Assembly (NCBI GenBank): GCA_965248765.1
Contig: CBDFKF010000004.1
Span: 310,001-374,000, forward strand
Direction: 5' to 3'
Origin: CBDFKF01 sp965248765
GTDB lineage: Bacteria > Pseudomonadota > Alphaproteobacteria > VGEJ01
DNA: 64,000 nt
The notes under the pieces are model-generated. The model searched no databases. It was given only the letters and a program-made list of their open reading frames with translations, and was not told the DNA's origin. The position numbers and the translations under genes are program-made. Below, piece after piece: positions 54,761-63,921 of the stretch (position 1 is its first letter; every line of letters begins with the position of its first letter).

Positions 54761-55772
54761 ATGGCCATCGGCAGCATTGACGAACTCACGGGACCGCAGA
54801 AAGCGGCGCTGATGATTGCTCGCCATGGGCGACGAGCGCGCCGCCCGTATGTTCGGGATGATGGACGACGAGGAGATCCGTGAAATCTCCCAGCACATGG
54901 TCAACCTCGGGAGCGTCGAATCGGACGTCATTTAAGCCCTGTTGCGCGAGTTCGTGGCGATGATGTCCCAGACCGGCGCCGTCGCCGGCACCTTCGAATC
55001 GACCGAGCGGCTGTTGGCCAAAGGGCTGGACGGGGATCGCGTCAAGGAAATCATGGAAGAGCTGCGCGGCCCCGCGGGGCGAACGATGTGGGACAAGCTC
55101 GGCAACGTCAACGAGGAGACGCTGGCGACTTACCTCAAGAACGAGCACCCGCAGACAGTTGCTGTGGCCCTCTCCAAGGTCAAGCCCGACCACGCCGCGC
55201 GAGTGCTGATCGCGCTGCCCGAAGACCTCGCGATGGAAGTTATCACGCGTATGCTAAGCATGGATCCGGTGAAAACGGAGGTGCTCGATAACGTCGAGCA
55301 GACGCTGAGGAACGAGTTCATGGCCAACATCAGCCGGACCTCGCGGGTTGATTCCCACGCCATGATGGCGGAGATCTTCGGCGGCTTCGACCGCGGCACC
55401 GAGCAGCGTTTCATGGCGGCGCTCGAAGAGCGTAGTCGTGATTCGGCTGAGCGTATCAAGGCCCTGATGTTCACGTTCGAGGATCTGACCAATCTCGATC
55501 CGTCGAGCGTGCAGACCCTTCTTCGCAACGTCGAGAAGAACGACCTCGGACTTGCGCTCAAGGGCGCCTCGGAAACCGTGCGCGATCTCTTCTTCAGCAA
55601 CATGTCCGAGCGCGCCGGCAAGATCCTGCGCGAGGACATGGACGCGATGGGACCGGTGCGCTTTTCCGAGGTCGACGAGGCGCAGCTCAAGATGGTCAAC
55701 AAATCAAAAGAACTCGCCGACGGCGGCGAGATCGTCATCGCTCAGGGCGGCGAGGACGAGCTCGTATACTGA
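54761..55772 (+). pseudogene. fliG: Flagellar motor switch protein FliG, frameshift plus nonsense
   Basis: The start ATG 54761 gives MAIGSIDELTGPQKAALMI. An extra base near 54815 (ATTGCTCGCC where ATTCTCGCC is expected) shifts the frame, and MGDERAARMFGMMDDEEIRE continues one frame over. A TAA at 54933-54935 interrupts SVESDVI-ALLREFVAMM. The middle and C-terminal domains (TLATYLKNEHPQTVAVALSK, VLIALPEDLAMEVITRM, RNVEKNDLGLALKGASETVR with the torque-helix charges) are intact to 55772. Corrected length is about 337 residues, the family norm. It is the only flagellar gene in the window. Confidence 0.9.
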
Positions 55773-56027
55773 TCACGTACCACCCCGCGTCTCCCAAGAA
55801 ACCTCAGCGACTTATTGCTTCGGCGATACCACCCCGAGGCTAGAACCGAATTGGCCCGAACCCGGCCCGGTGCTACCCTTTCGGGCGAGCAGGGAGTGCC
55901 AGAGATTCGGGGTGGGTCGCGGCCTGTGTGCCGCGCCCTCTGATCGCTTCGCCGCCGTCCGTTGAGGACAAATTTGGGCGTCGCGACCCGCCGGGCCAGC
56001 AACGTCGTGAACGTGGGATACGGGACC

Positions 56028-57044
56028 ATGTCTGAAAAGCGCTCGCGCCTCAGCACCAAGATCGATTTCGACGAGGACGGCAAGCACTGCGACTACCTGC
56101 AGCTGCCGCACTCGGCGCACCGCTCGGCCTATGGCTGGCTGCCCGTGCCGCTCGTTTGCGTCAAGAACGGCGAGGGCCCGACCGTCCTTCTCACCTCGGG
56201 CGTCCATGGCGATGAATATGAGGGACAGGTAACCCTGACCCGACTGATACGTGAGCTCCGTGCTGAGGATGTGGCAGGCCGCATCATCATCATGCCCATG
56301 GCTAACTATCCGGCCGCCAAAGCGGGGCTTCGGACCTCACCGATCGATGCGCTCAACATGAACCGGGTGTTTCCCGGCGACGCCGATGGCGCGCTCACCG
56401 AGATGCTGGCCCACTATATCGATTCCGAGCTGATGCGGCGGGCAGACTACCTGCTGGATCTGCACTCCGGCGGCAGCTCGCTCATGTACCTGCCGACAGC
56501 GATCCTACGGGCGGCGGATATGCCCGATGAGATGCAGGAGCGAGTGGTCGAGCTGGGCCAGGTCTTCGGGGCGCCGATCGGCTTTTTCTTCCCGAGCGGC
56601 CAAGGCGGGGGCAATACCAATGTCGCTACGGCCGCCCGCCACGGCGTGGTGCCACTCGGCACGGAGATGGGGGGCACAGGCACGATCACGCCCGAATGCT
56701 TAAGGATCTGCGAGGCCGGAGTGCGGCGCGTCTTGCGCCACATCGGCGTCTGGCGCGGTCCGGTTGGTACGGATGAGCAACCCGCGGTGGAGCCCCGCAT
56801 GCTGGCGGCCGAATCGTGGGAGTTCTTTACCTACGCCAGCGAGGATGGCCTGTTCGAGCCGCTGGTCGAGCTCGGCGATGAGGTCAAGGCCGGACAGCTC
56901 GCCGCTTACATTCACACGCCGGAGACAGCATGGCGGGAGGCGACAGAGGTCCGATTCGACGCCGACGGCGTGGTCGTGTGCAAACGCGTGCCGGCCCGAA
57001 CCGAGCGTGGCGACTGCTTGTTCCACCTTGGCGCGGACATGTAG
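56028..57044 (+). CDS. Zinc-dependent deacylase, AstE/aspartoacylase family (DoeB-like), second paralogue
   Basis: The 338-residue protein is clearly homologous to the product of 32110-33135. Zinc ligands are His60 and Glu63 (GVHGDEYEG) and His146 (LDLHSGGSSLMYLP), with the Glu motif TEMGGTGTITPECL. MNRVFPGDADGALTEMLAHY is the DoeB-like segment. It removes an acyl group from an N-acylated amino acid or diamine. It lies 32 bp upstream of a class I aminotransferase gene on the same strand, suggesting deacylation followed by transamination. Confidence 0.85.
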   Translation: MSEKRSRLSTKIDFDEDGKHCDYLQLPHSAHRSAYGWLPVPLVCVKNGEGPTVLLTSGVHGDEYEGQVTLTRLIRELRAEDVAGRIIIMPMANYPAAKAGLRTSPIDALNMNRVFPGDADGALTEMLAHYIDSELMRRADYLLDLHSGGSSLMYLPTAILRAADMPDEMQERVVELGQVFGAPIGFFFPSGQGGGNTNVATAARHGVVPLGTEMGGTGTITPECLRICEAGVRRVLRHIGVWRGPVGTDEQPAVEPRMLAAESWEFFTYASEDGLFEPLVELGDEVKAGQLAAYIHTPETAWREATEVRFDADGVVVCKRVPARTERGDCLFHLGADM

Positions 57045-57076
57045 CCGGCTTTGATCGAGCTTAAGGAAAACGATCG

Positions 57077-58246
57077 ATGAGGCTCGCCAAATCCCTGACC
57101 TCAATGCCGTCGTCGGGCATCCGGGACATGATGAACCACATCGTCGGCATGGACGATGTCATCAATCTCGCGCCGGGCGAGCCGCAGTTTCCAACGCCCC
57201 CGCACATTGTTGACGCCGCGCGCAGGGCGACCGAGGCCGGCCACACCAAATACGTCAGCAACGCTGGCATCCCGGAACTCCGCGAGCGCCTGTGCCGCAA
57301 GCTGAAAGAAAAGAACGGCATAGATGTTGGCATCGACGAGATCGTCGTGACCCATGGCGCGATGGGCGCCCTCTATGCCGCTTTCGTCGCATTGGTCGAG
57401 CCGGGCGACGAGGTGCTGTTACCGGATCCGGCCTGGCCCAACTTCGGCATGATGGCGGCGCTGCGCTCGGCTACGGTCCGCAATTATCGCGTCAGCGCCG
57501 AGAATGGGTTCTTGCCCGAGATTGACGAGCTCGAAGAACTCGTCAGCCCGGCGACCAAGCTCATGCTGATCAACACGCCACTCAACCCGGTGGGCTCGGT
57601 GATCCCGCACGAGCGCATGGAGGCGGTGCTACGCTTTGCCACGGCACACGATCTGTGGGTGGTGTCCGACGAGGCTTACGAAGACTTGACCTACACGGAT
57701 GGCTTCGTGAGCGCGGCCTCGCTGCCCCACCGCGACCGGGTCGTCGGTGTCTACAGCTTCTCGAAATCCTACGCGATGACCGGCTGGCGCGTCGGCTACA
57801 TGGTGATCCCGCCGGAGATGACATCGCTGATCGCCGATCTGCAGGAGGCAATGCTCTCGTGTGGCAGCGCGCCCGGTCAGTGGGCGGCGCTCGCGGCACT
57901 GGAGGGGCCCCAGAGCGTGGTGGAGGACATGCGCCAGGCCTACGCGCGCAGTCGCCAGCTCGCGCTCGACGTGCTCGCCCAGCACGGTGTCCCGGCCTAT
58001 CCGCCGAGCGGTGCGTTCTATCTCTGGGTGGACATTGGGGCGGCGGGGATGCCGAGCCGCGAGTTCGCGATGGGTCTACTCGATACGCACCGGGTGGCGG
58101 TTGTTCCCGGCCGCGACTTCGGTCCCGGCGGAGAAGGATATGTGCGCGTCTCACTCGCTGCCGCACCCGAAGCCATCGTCGAGGGCCTGGGGTGGCTGGG
58201 ACGCTATCACGCACGGCTGGTTGCCGGGGTGCGAGAAACTATGTAG
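57077..58246 (+). CDS. PLP-dependent class I/II aminotransferase
   Basis: The 389-residue fold-type I aminotransferase has INLAPGEPQFPTPPHIVDAA and THGAMGALYAAFVALVEPGD. The Asn/Asp/Tyr cofactor contacts lie in LINTPLNPVGSV and VVSDEAYEDLTY, the Schiff-base Lys230 in YSFSKSYAMTGWRVGY, and the substrate carboxylate Arg in GYVRVSLAAAPE. It is a member of the aspartate-aminotransferase superfamily (substrate unknown). The ATG follows an AAGGA ribosome site. Confidence 0.9.
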   Translation: MRLAKSLTSMPSSGIRDMMNHIVGMDDVINLAPGEPQFPTPPHIVDAARRATEAGHTKYVSNAGIPELRERLCRKLKEKNGIDVGIDEIVVTHGAMGALYAAFVALVEPGDEVLLPDPAWPNFGMMAALRSATVRNYRVSAENGFLPEIDELEELVSPATKLMLINTPLNPVGSVIPHERMEAVLRFATAHDLWVVSDEAYEDLTYTDGFVSAASLPHRDRVVGVYSFSKSYAMTGWRVGYMVIPPEMTSLIADLQEAMLSCGSAPGQWAALAALEGPQSVVEDMRQAYARSRQLALDVLAQHGVPAYPPSGAFYLWVDIGAAGMPSREFAMGLLDTHRVAVVPGRDFGPGGEGYVRVSLAAAPEAIVEGLGWLGRYHARLVAGVRETM

Positions 58247-58289
58247 AGGGCGCCTCAGGCGCGATGTCGCGGTCACGGAGGAGAATACG

Positions 58290-58817
58290 ATGAGCGAGAA
58301 AGAGGGCGAGAGCTGGCGCGGCAAGATTGGCAAGATGAGCGCGAGCGAGGTCGACCAGTTCCTGGGCGAGCCATTTCTTGCCCGCGTGGCGTGCATGGAT
58401 GACAAGGGGTGGCCCTACGTCGTTCCGTGCTGGTACCAGTGGGACGGGAAGTCGATCTGGGTGGTTCCGCGCGCCAAATCAAAGTGGGCGAGTTACCTCG
58501 CGCAGGAGCCGCGGTGTGCGGTAACGATCGATGAGTCCTCGGCGGCCGATGACACCTCCGGCGCCGGCGTGCAACGCCGCTTCATCGCGCAGTGCAAGGC
58601 GACGATCGTCGAGCAACCTAATGTCGGCGGTCAATGGGTCGAGGTCGCGCGGACCATGTCGATCCGTTACTACGGCGAGCAAGGCCCGACTTATCTGGAG
58701 CCCACCATGACCTGGAAGCGCTGGTTGGTTCGACTCGATCCGGTAGAGATCCAGACGTACCAGGGCATTGGCTGGCCGAAGAGCTATCTCGAAGGAGACG
58801 CCGTCGTCGCCAGCTGA
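58290..58817 (+). CDS. PPOX-fold (pyridoxamine-phosphate-oxidase-like) FMN protein
   Basis: The 175-residue split-barrel protein has FLGEPFLARVACMDDKGWPY followed by VVPCWYQWDGKSIWVVPRAK, the usual flavin-barrel pattern (variation of R-V-A, P-v-w-f). The C-terminal half has MSIRYYGEQGPTYLEPTMTW. Such proteins bind FMN, F420 or haem; the partner cannot be told here. The ATG is preceded by GGAGG at 58278-58282. It lies 43 bp after the aminotransferase, so probably in its operon. Confidence 0.8.
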   Translation: MSEKEGESWRGKIGKMSASEVDQFLGEPFLARVACMDDKGWPYVVPCWYQWDGKSIWVVPRAKSKWASYLAQEPRCAVTIDESSAADDTSGAGVQRRFIAQCKATIVEQPNVGGQWVEVARTMSIRYYGEQGPTYLEPTMTWKRWLVRLDPVEIQTYQGIGWPKSYLEGDAVVAS

Positions 58818-58937
58818 GCGTCTCACTCACGAGCAATCGAACCGCCCGGAAGGGGCGATCACCGGTGCTGGCGAGGCTCGCTTCGGCGCCGCGCATTCGG
58901 CGCCGGTTGTTTCCGTTGCCATGCTACGTTCGTCTTC

Positions 58938-59711
58938 GTGGGGCGGTATCTGAGGTGGGGCGAGCACCGCAGCCAAGCAGATTTCGTTGCGAGGCTGCCG
59001 AGGGCCGCTCGATTCTGCCGGCGTTTTCCCGAGCCGCCCGATTTTACCGGGAAAGCCGTCTTGGACGTGGGCTCTGGGACCGGCACTCTCTCGATCTACG
59101 CGGCGCTCTCCGGCGCGCGACGAGTCGTCGGCGCGGATCCGAGCGAGGTCGGCGTGTCTGTGGCGAGCGAGGCGCTCACCCAGCACTACCCGGACGTGGC
59201 CGACCGCGTGCGTTTCGTCCGCGCGGAGATCGGCGATCTTGCCGAGACATTCGACATGGCGGTGAGCATGGCGGTCCTCGAGCACGTGCTTGACGTGCCG
59301 GCGCTCCTGGCCGACCTCAAAGACCGCCTCGTCATCGGCGGCACGGCATTCATCGGCTTCGGACCGCTCTTCCGCGCACCCTGGGGCGATCACCAACGGC
59401 TGGGGGCACCGTTGAACGGCGTGTTTCCATGGGCGCATCTCGTCTTTCCGCGCTCCTGGATGCTGGCGAGGCTCAATCGCCGATTGGGGGATGAGCCGGC
59501 ATCGAGCATTCAGGACCTCGCGCTCAATGGTTTGCGGCTCGGTGCCTACCTCTCCGCCTTGGATCGATGTGCACTGGAGATCGACTATCTAGAGATCAAC
59601 GTCCACGAGAACCGGATGGTGACCACCGTTCTCAATGCTCTCAGGCGCCTGCCCGGGCTAAACGATCTCCTGGCCGTGAACGTCTACTGCGTCCTGCGCC
59701 GATCCCAATGA
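58938..59711 (+). CDS. Class I SAM-dependent methyltransferase
   Basis: The 257-residue protein, from a GTG at 58938, has canonical motif I VLDVGSGTGTLSIYAALSGA, then ARRVVGADPSEVGVSVASEA, and motif IV-like FDMAVSMAVLEHVLDVPALL. A C-terminal region (IDYLEINVHENRMVTTVLNA) follows. It resembles UbiE/Coq5-like small-molecule methyltransferases. It is convergent with the class III aminotransferase gene (48 bp gap). Confidence 0.85.
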   Translation: MGRYLRWGEHRSQADFVARLPRAARFCRRFPEPPDFTGKAVLDVGSGTGTLSIYAALSGARRVVGADPSEVGVSVASEALTQHYPDVADRVRFVRAEIGDLAETFDMAVSMAVLEHVLDVPALLADLKDRLVIGGTAFIGFGPLFRAPWGDHQRLGAPLNGVFPWAHLVFPRSWMLARLNRRLGDEPASSIQDLALNGLRLGAYLSALDRCALEIDYLEINVHENRMVTTVLNALRRLPGLNDLLAVNVYCVLRRSQ

Positions 59712-59759
59712 GGCCCGGAGGCACGTCGTCAGCACACCTCTGGCGACAACGGTGCGGCA

Positions 59760-61079
59760 TCACACAGATTGCGCGCGGGTGAGGACAGCTCCGCGCTGGT
59801 CCATAAACTCCGTGGCGGCGGCAACGAACCGATCTAGGTCGGCCTCATCGAGCGCCAGTGAGAGGCTCATGAAACCGCGCCGCGCGAGGTGCTGGCCTTG
59901 CGCCAACATGTCGAGGTGGAACAGCGTCAGCGCGTCCTTGTTGGTCGATTCGGTGTCCTCCGGCCGGGTGATGGGCGCGCGCCGGAAGTGCACGTTCATC
60001 ATCGAGCCGTAGCCCGTCACCTGGAACGGCAAGTCGCGTTCGCGCGCCGCGGCGTTGAGCGCGGCCCGCAGCGTATCGCCGCACCCATTGAGCGCCGTGG
60101 CCGCCTCGGGCGTGTAGACATCGCGCAGCCCGGTGAGGCCGGCGGCCATGCTGAGGACGTTGTTGTTATAGGTGCCGGCGTGGAAAAACCCACCGTCCCG
60201 AGTCAGGTCGAAGCGCCCCATGATGTCGGCACGCCCGCCGAAGGCGCCAAACGTCATGCCGCCGCCGACGTACTTCCCAAACACGGTAAGGTCCGGCGAG
60301 ATGCCGAGCGCCGCCTGCATCCCGCCGGCCGACAGCCGCGAGGTCATCACCTCGTCGAAGACGAGTACGATGCCGTGCCGGTCCGCCACGGCCCTGAGCG
60401 CCTCGAGGAATTCGCGATCTGCCGGGATGCACCCGCCGCCGCCGATCACCGGCTCGATCACGATCGCCGCAAGCTCCCCGGCGTGGGCCTCGATGGCCGC
60501 CAACGTGCGTCCGGTGTCGTTGTAGTGGCCGATCACATAATCGAGCGGCACGTTCAGCGCCGAATGCGGCGGGGCGAACATGAACACCCCGCCATGGTAG
60601 CCGTGCTCGAACACCATGACGTGGCTGCGTCCGGTGAAGGCCCGGGCGGCGAGTACCGACATCAGGCTTCCCTCGGTCCCCGAGTTGGTAAAGCGCACGA
60701 GCTCGACCGACGGGAAGCGCGCGCAGATGGTCGCGGCGAGACCCGCCTCATAGATGTTGTTGGCGCCGAGCGAGACGCCGTCCTCAAGCGCCGCCTTTAG
60801 CGCCGCGCGGATCACCGGGTCGGAATGGCCATAGAGGCCGGCGGTGAAGTCATTAAGGAAATCGGTGTATCGGTGATCGTCGACGTCCCATAGGCTCGCC
60901 CCCTCAGCGCGGCGCATCGTCAACGGGAAGGGCGCGTAGAAGAGCGAGGTGCGGGTGCTGCCGCCGGGGATCGACTCCCGGGCTTCCTGCCAGCGCGCCT
61001 CGCTTGTCGGGTTGGCCGCGACGAATGCGCGCTCGGCCTCGTCGATCGCGTCATGCAGTGTAAAGTTCGGCTCCGCCAT
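59760..61079 (-). CDS. Class III aminotransferase (glutamate-1-semialdehyde-mutase-like)
   Basis: The protein is 439 residues from ATG 61079. It has the HemL-like IPGGSTRTSLFYAPFPLTMR, FTNSGTEGSLMSVLAARAFT (phosphate/cofactor site), MVFEHGYHGGVFMF, the Asp in VLVFDEVMTSRLSAGGMQAA, Schiff-base Lys269 in TVFGKYVGGGMTFGAFGG, and FHAGTYNNNVLSMAAGL. It lies 32 bp downstream of the PotA-like gene on the same strand. That pairing suggests omega-amine catabolism of an imported polyamine-like substrate rather than haem synthesis. Confidence 0.9.
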   Translation of the reverse strand: MAEPNFTLHDAIDEAERAFVAANPTSEARWQEARESIPGGSTRTSLFYAPFPLTMRRAEGASLWDVDDHRYTDFLNDFTAGLYGHSDPVIRAALKAALEDGVSLGANNIYEAGLAATICARFPSVELVRFTNSGTEGSLMSVLAARAFTGRSHVMVFEHGYHGGVFMFAPPHSALNVPLDYVIGHYNDTGRTLAAIEAHAGELAAIVIEPVIGGGGCIPADREFLEALRAVADRHGIVLVFDEVMTSRLSAGGMQAALGISPDLTVFGKYVGGGMTFGAFGGRADIMGRFDLTRDGGFFHAGTYNNNVLSMAAGLTGLRDVYTPEAATALNGCGDTLRAALNAAARERDLPFQVTGYGSMMNVHFRRAPITRPEDTESTNKDALTLFHLDMLAQGQHLARRGFMSLSLALDEADLDRFVAAATEFMDQRGAVLTRAQSV

Positions 61080-61111
61080 CGATTGTGGTGCCCCCTCCTC
61101 TGCGGCGCCGC

Positions 61112-62224
61112 TCACTCAGGCACGACGACGCAATCCTCCTTCGACCACCACAGGTGCGTGACCTGGGAGATATCGAGCGTGCGGTCCCACACGCGCGCGC
61201 TTACCGTCCCCAGCTCGGTATCCGCCGGCTGATCGAAGTACTTGCCTTTGTAGATCGTGCTTCCGGGCCGGCAGGCGACCCGGTTCGGCGCATCGTTCGC
61301 GGTCTCCTCGCCCAGCCCGAAGCGCACACGCTCCGCCCGCACACCGATGCACACGGACCCGCCGGGCACCGGCTCCGTTTTGCCGCACCACACCCCGTGC
61401 AGCGCGACCCCGCCGACGCTGACCACTGCTGTCGGCCCGTCCTGGCGCTCGAGGGTGCCCGAGAACAGGTTCTCGACGCCCATAAAATCGGCGACGAAGC
61501 GGCTCGCCGGTCGATCGAAGATATCGCGGGGCTGCCCCTCCTGGATGATCTGACCCCGCTGCATCAGGATCACGCGATCACTCATGGTCAGCGCTTCTTC
61601 TTGGCTATGAGTCACGTAAATGAACGTTATGCCGAGTCGGCGATGGAGATCGAGCAGTTCGACCTGCATCTCCAGCCGTAGCTTCTCATCGAGCGCGCCG
61701 AGCGGCTCGTCCAGCAGCAGAATCGCGGGTTGCGTCACCAGGGAGCGTGCCAGCGCCACGCGCTGCCGCTCGCCGCCACTCAGCTGATGCACGCGCCGCT
61801 CGTACTTGTCCGACAAGCGCACGAGCTCCAGCGCTTCTATGGCCCGTTGGCGACGTTCGGGCGGCGGCACGTTCCGTACCCGCAGGCCATAGGCAACGTT
61901 CTCGCCCACCGACATGTGCGGAAACAGGGCATAGTGCTGGAACACCGTCGTGCAGTTGCGCTCCGAAGCCGGCGCGTCCGAGACATCTTGGCCGGCGATC
62001 GTCAGGCGGTCGATCTCGCTCGGCGTCTCCAATCCCGAGACGATGCGCAGGAGCGTGGTCTTGCCTGAACCGCTCTCGCCCAACAGGGTGAGGAACTCGC
62101 CGGGAACAGCCGACACCGAGACCCCGTCGAGGGCGACGACATCGCCGAAACGATGGGTCGCGTTGACCACCTCCAGGATGGGTGGCGCATCTGATCGGCT
62201 CACTTCCCGCTTGGGTACGCTCAT
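61112..62224 (-). CDS. Polyamine/spermidine-type ABC importer ATPase (PotA-like)
   Basis: The 370-residue ATPase has Walker A LLGESGSGKTTLLRIVSGLE, Q-loop VFQHYALFPHMSVGENV, signature VHQLSGGERQRVALARSLV, Walker B ILLLDEPLGALDEKLR and H-loop YVTHSQEEAL. A C-terminal TOBE_2 domain (from about 290, VCIGVRAERVRFGLGEE) is typical of PotA/FbpC. The cognate binding protein gene probably begins divergently at 63922. The permeases are not in the window. Confidence 0.85.
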   Translation of the reverse strand: MSVPKREVSRSDAPPILEVVNATHRFGDVVALDGVSVSAVPGEFLTLLGESGSGKTTLLRIVSGLETPSEIDRLTIAGQDVSDAPASERNCTTVFQHYALFPHMSVGENVAYGLRVRNVPPPERRQRAIEALELVRLSDKYERRVHQLSGGERQRVALARSLVTQPAILLLDEPLGALDEKLRLEMQVELLDLHRRLGITFIYVTHSQEEALTMSDRVILMQRGQIIQEGQPRDIFDRPASRFVADFMGVENLFSGTLERQDGPTAVVSVGGVALHGVWCGKTEPVPGGSVCIGVRAERVRFGLGEETANDAPNRVACRPGSTIYKGKYFDQPADTELGTVSARVWDRTLDISQVTHLWWSKEDCVVVPE

Positions 62225-62303
62225 TCCCCCCTGCCCTCCCGCACGGCCCCTCTCCGTTGGGCCTCCCTGCGGGAAACGATTGCCAAGGCCCTGCGGCCTC
62301 TCA

Positions 62304-62341
62304 GCTAGCCGTTGCTAGCTGTTGCGAAAAGCTAGCTGTTG
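62304..62341. repeat. Short tandem-like repeats GCTAGCYGTTG
   Basis: Three copies of GCTAGCYGTTG occur at 62304-62314, 62314-62324 and 62331-62341, between the PotA-like start and ISNCY copy 2. They could be regulator sites in the divergent promoter region, but nothing else supports that. Confidence 0.5.
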
Positions 62342-62452
62342 GGGGCAGCAGCCGCAACCTACGCTGCTGCCCTGTCGAGAACAAACTGAATTGACCGGTT
62401 TATTGACCGGTTTATGTACCATATGAATTGACCGCTTCAGTTGTGGTTGTTG

Positions 62453-62505
62453 GGCCAGTGGATAAGGGGTCGGGCGCGGAGCGGCCGTCCCCTTATCCAC
62501 TGGCC
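62453..62505. repeat. 17-bp perfect inverted repeat (hairpin) in ISNCY copy 2
   Basis: GGCCAGTGGATAAGGGG (62453-62469) and its reverse complement (62489-62505) flank a 19-base loop, as in copy 1. It lies just downstream of the transposase stop in the direction of transcription. Confidence 0.7.
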
Positions 62506-62522
62506 GGTCGCGTCGAAGCGGA

Positions 62523-63698
62523 TCACGCGGCCTGTCTGTGGCTTGTGTTGATGGGCGATCCGTCGGCCTGGTATCGGGCCAGGCAGCGCGGCCCATGGAA
62601 GACGGCGAGGGTGCGGTCGGGGTATTCGTGGACCCGGACCCTTGCCTTGACGTAGTGGCGGCGATGGCGGTCGGGCGGGATCGCCAGCACCAGGCGTTTG
62701 TAGCGCACGGTGTTGTCGTTGGAGACGGTGCGCTCCTGCTGCACGCAGAGGATGTCGTCGAGGGTACCGGCGAAGGGCACGAAGGCGGTGCCCTCGGCTT
62801 CCGGCGGCACCGCGAAGCGGGCGTTGTGGCCTGGCAGGTAGAGCTCCTTGAGGAAGCGGTTGGCCTGGGCCATGTCGGTGATGCCGGCGAGCCTGAGCTC
62901 CTGGGGCAGGCGCTTCTGCAGGGTGGCGAACATGCGTTCCGAGCGCCCCCTTGCCTCGGGCGAGTAGGCCGGGATCAGCTCGATGCCGAGCTGGGCCAGG
63001 GCGCGGCCGAACTGGGTCGGATTGTCCTTGTCGACCGTGCCGCCGGCCTCAGGGGTGTGCCAGTAGTGGCCGGCGCGGTCGGCATAGAGCGAGCAGAACA
63101 GCCCCTTGGCCCGGATCGCCTCGGACACCCCCTGAAAGCTCGACATCGTGCCCTCTTCGGCGACGAAGAAGGCCGAGTAGATCTCACTGGTGGTGTCGTC
63201 CATGGTGACGATCAGGTCCCACCACTGATCGGGGACCCACGCGTGGCTTGAGCCGTCTTGATGCAGCATCATGCCGGGCAGCGCGCGGCGCGGCCGCTTG
63301 CGCCGGTGCGCCCCGCGCCTGGGCGCCGCCCGTCTTCGCCCATGGGCCTGCAAGCTCAGCCGCACCCAGTTGTAGCTGCGCTTGAAGGCATAGTCCGCGA
63401 CCAGCTTCTCGTGGAAGTGCCTGGCGGTGAAGTCCCAGTAGCGGGTGTCGAACAGCGCCAACAGCGCCGTCACCTCGTCGACCGCCGCGCGCCGCGCCGA
63501 GACCCGGCCCAGACGGCGATCGTAGAGCCCTTCCGCGCCGTCCGCCTCATAGCGGTCGCGCCAGCGCCGGAAGGTGCGCTCTGAAACGCCGAGAACCTCC
63601 GCCGCCTCGGCTTGGCTCAAGCAACCCCGATGGGTGCGGCCGTAAACCTCCTCGAACTTCATCAATCTCAGTCCCTGCAACTGCTCTGTCCGGCGCAT
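62523..63698 (-). CDS. ISNCY/IS1202-type transposase (copy 2)
   Basis: This 391-residue transposase has the same HTH and DDE motifs as copy 1 (CLSQAEAAEVLGVSERTFRR; GMMLHQDGSSHAWV; LYADRAGHYWHTPEAGG; IPAYSPEARGRSERMF). A single Val-to-Ala change at NARFAVPPEAEG distinguishes the two. The open frame is intact and probably active. Confidence 0.9.
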   Translation of the reverse strand: MRRTEQLQGLRLMKFEEVYGRTHRGCLSQAEAAEVLGVSERTFRRWRDRYEADGAEGLYDRRLGRVSARRAAVDEVTALLALFDTRYWDFTARHFHEKLVADYAFKRSYNWVRLSLQAHGRRRAAPRRGAHRRKRPRRALPGMMLHQDGSSHAWVPDQWWDLIVTMDDTTSEIYSAFFVAEEGTMSSFQGVSEAIRAKGLFCSLYADRAGHYWHTPEAGGTVDKDNPTQFGRALAQLGIELIPAYSPEARGRSERMFATLQKRLPQELRLAGITDMAQANRFLKELYLPGHNARFAVPPEAEGTAFVPFAGTLDDILCVQQERTVSNDNTVRYKRLVLAIPPDRHRRHYVKARVRVHEYPDRTLAVFHGPRCLARYQADGSPINTSHRQAA

Positions 63699-63921
63699 CC
63701 AAACCCTCCATAGCCTGGAGAGCTTCTAAATCCGGACAGATCGTCTGGTACATAAACCGGACATATCGTGTGTTAGTGACGCACCTACGCTGCTGCCCAT
63801 GACAACTCCCTTCGCCTGGCGTAGACTCCTCGATGCCCTCCGAGAAGCCGTGAGCCGCACGATACAGTGCCTCACTGCCACCGCCGAGGGCCAAGTTAGC
63901 GCAGAGAAATGGAGGAATGTC

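Larger units (their letters stand above)
62373..63782 (-). mobile_element. ISNCY (IS1202-like) insertion sequence, copy 2
   Basis: This is an inverted, near-identical copy of 24976-26347, flanked by a 16-bp direct duplication ACCTACGCTGCTGCCC (62357-62372 and 63783-63798). It is 1410 bp because 38 extra bases near 62398-62435 partly duplicate the subterminal motif (TTGACCGGTTTATGTACC-like units). It lies between the divergent PotA-like and binding-protein genes. Confidence 0.9.

Noticed and set aside
59760..61079. Haem-biosynthetic glutamate-1-semialdehyde aminomutase (HemL)
   Set aside because: The fold is HemL-like, but the Lys context (GKYVGGGM) and the pairing with a PotA-like importer fit a catabolic class III aminotransferase better.
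24976..63782. A composite transposon bounded by the two ISNCY copies
   Set aside because: Each copy has its own 16-17-bp target duplication, so each inserted independently; the 36 kb between them did not move as a unit.
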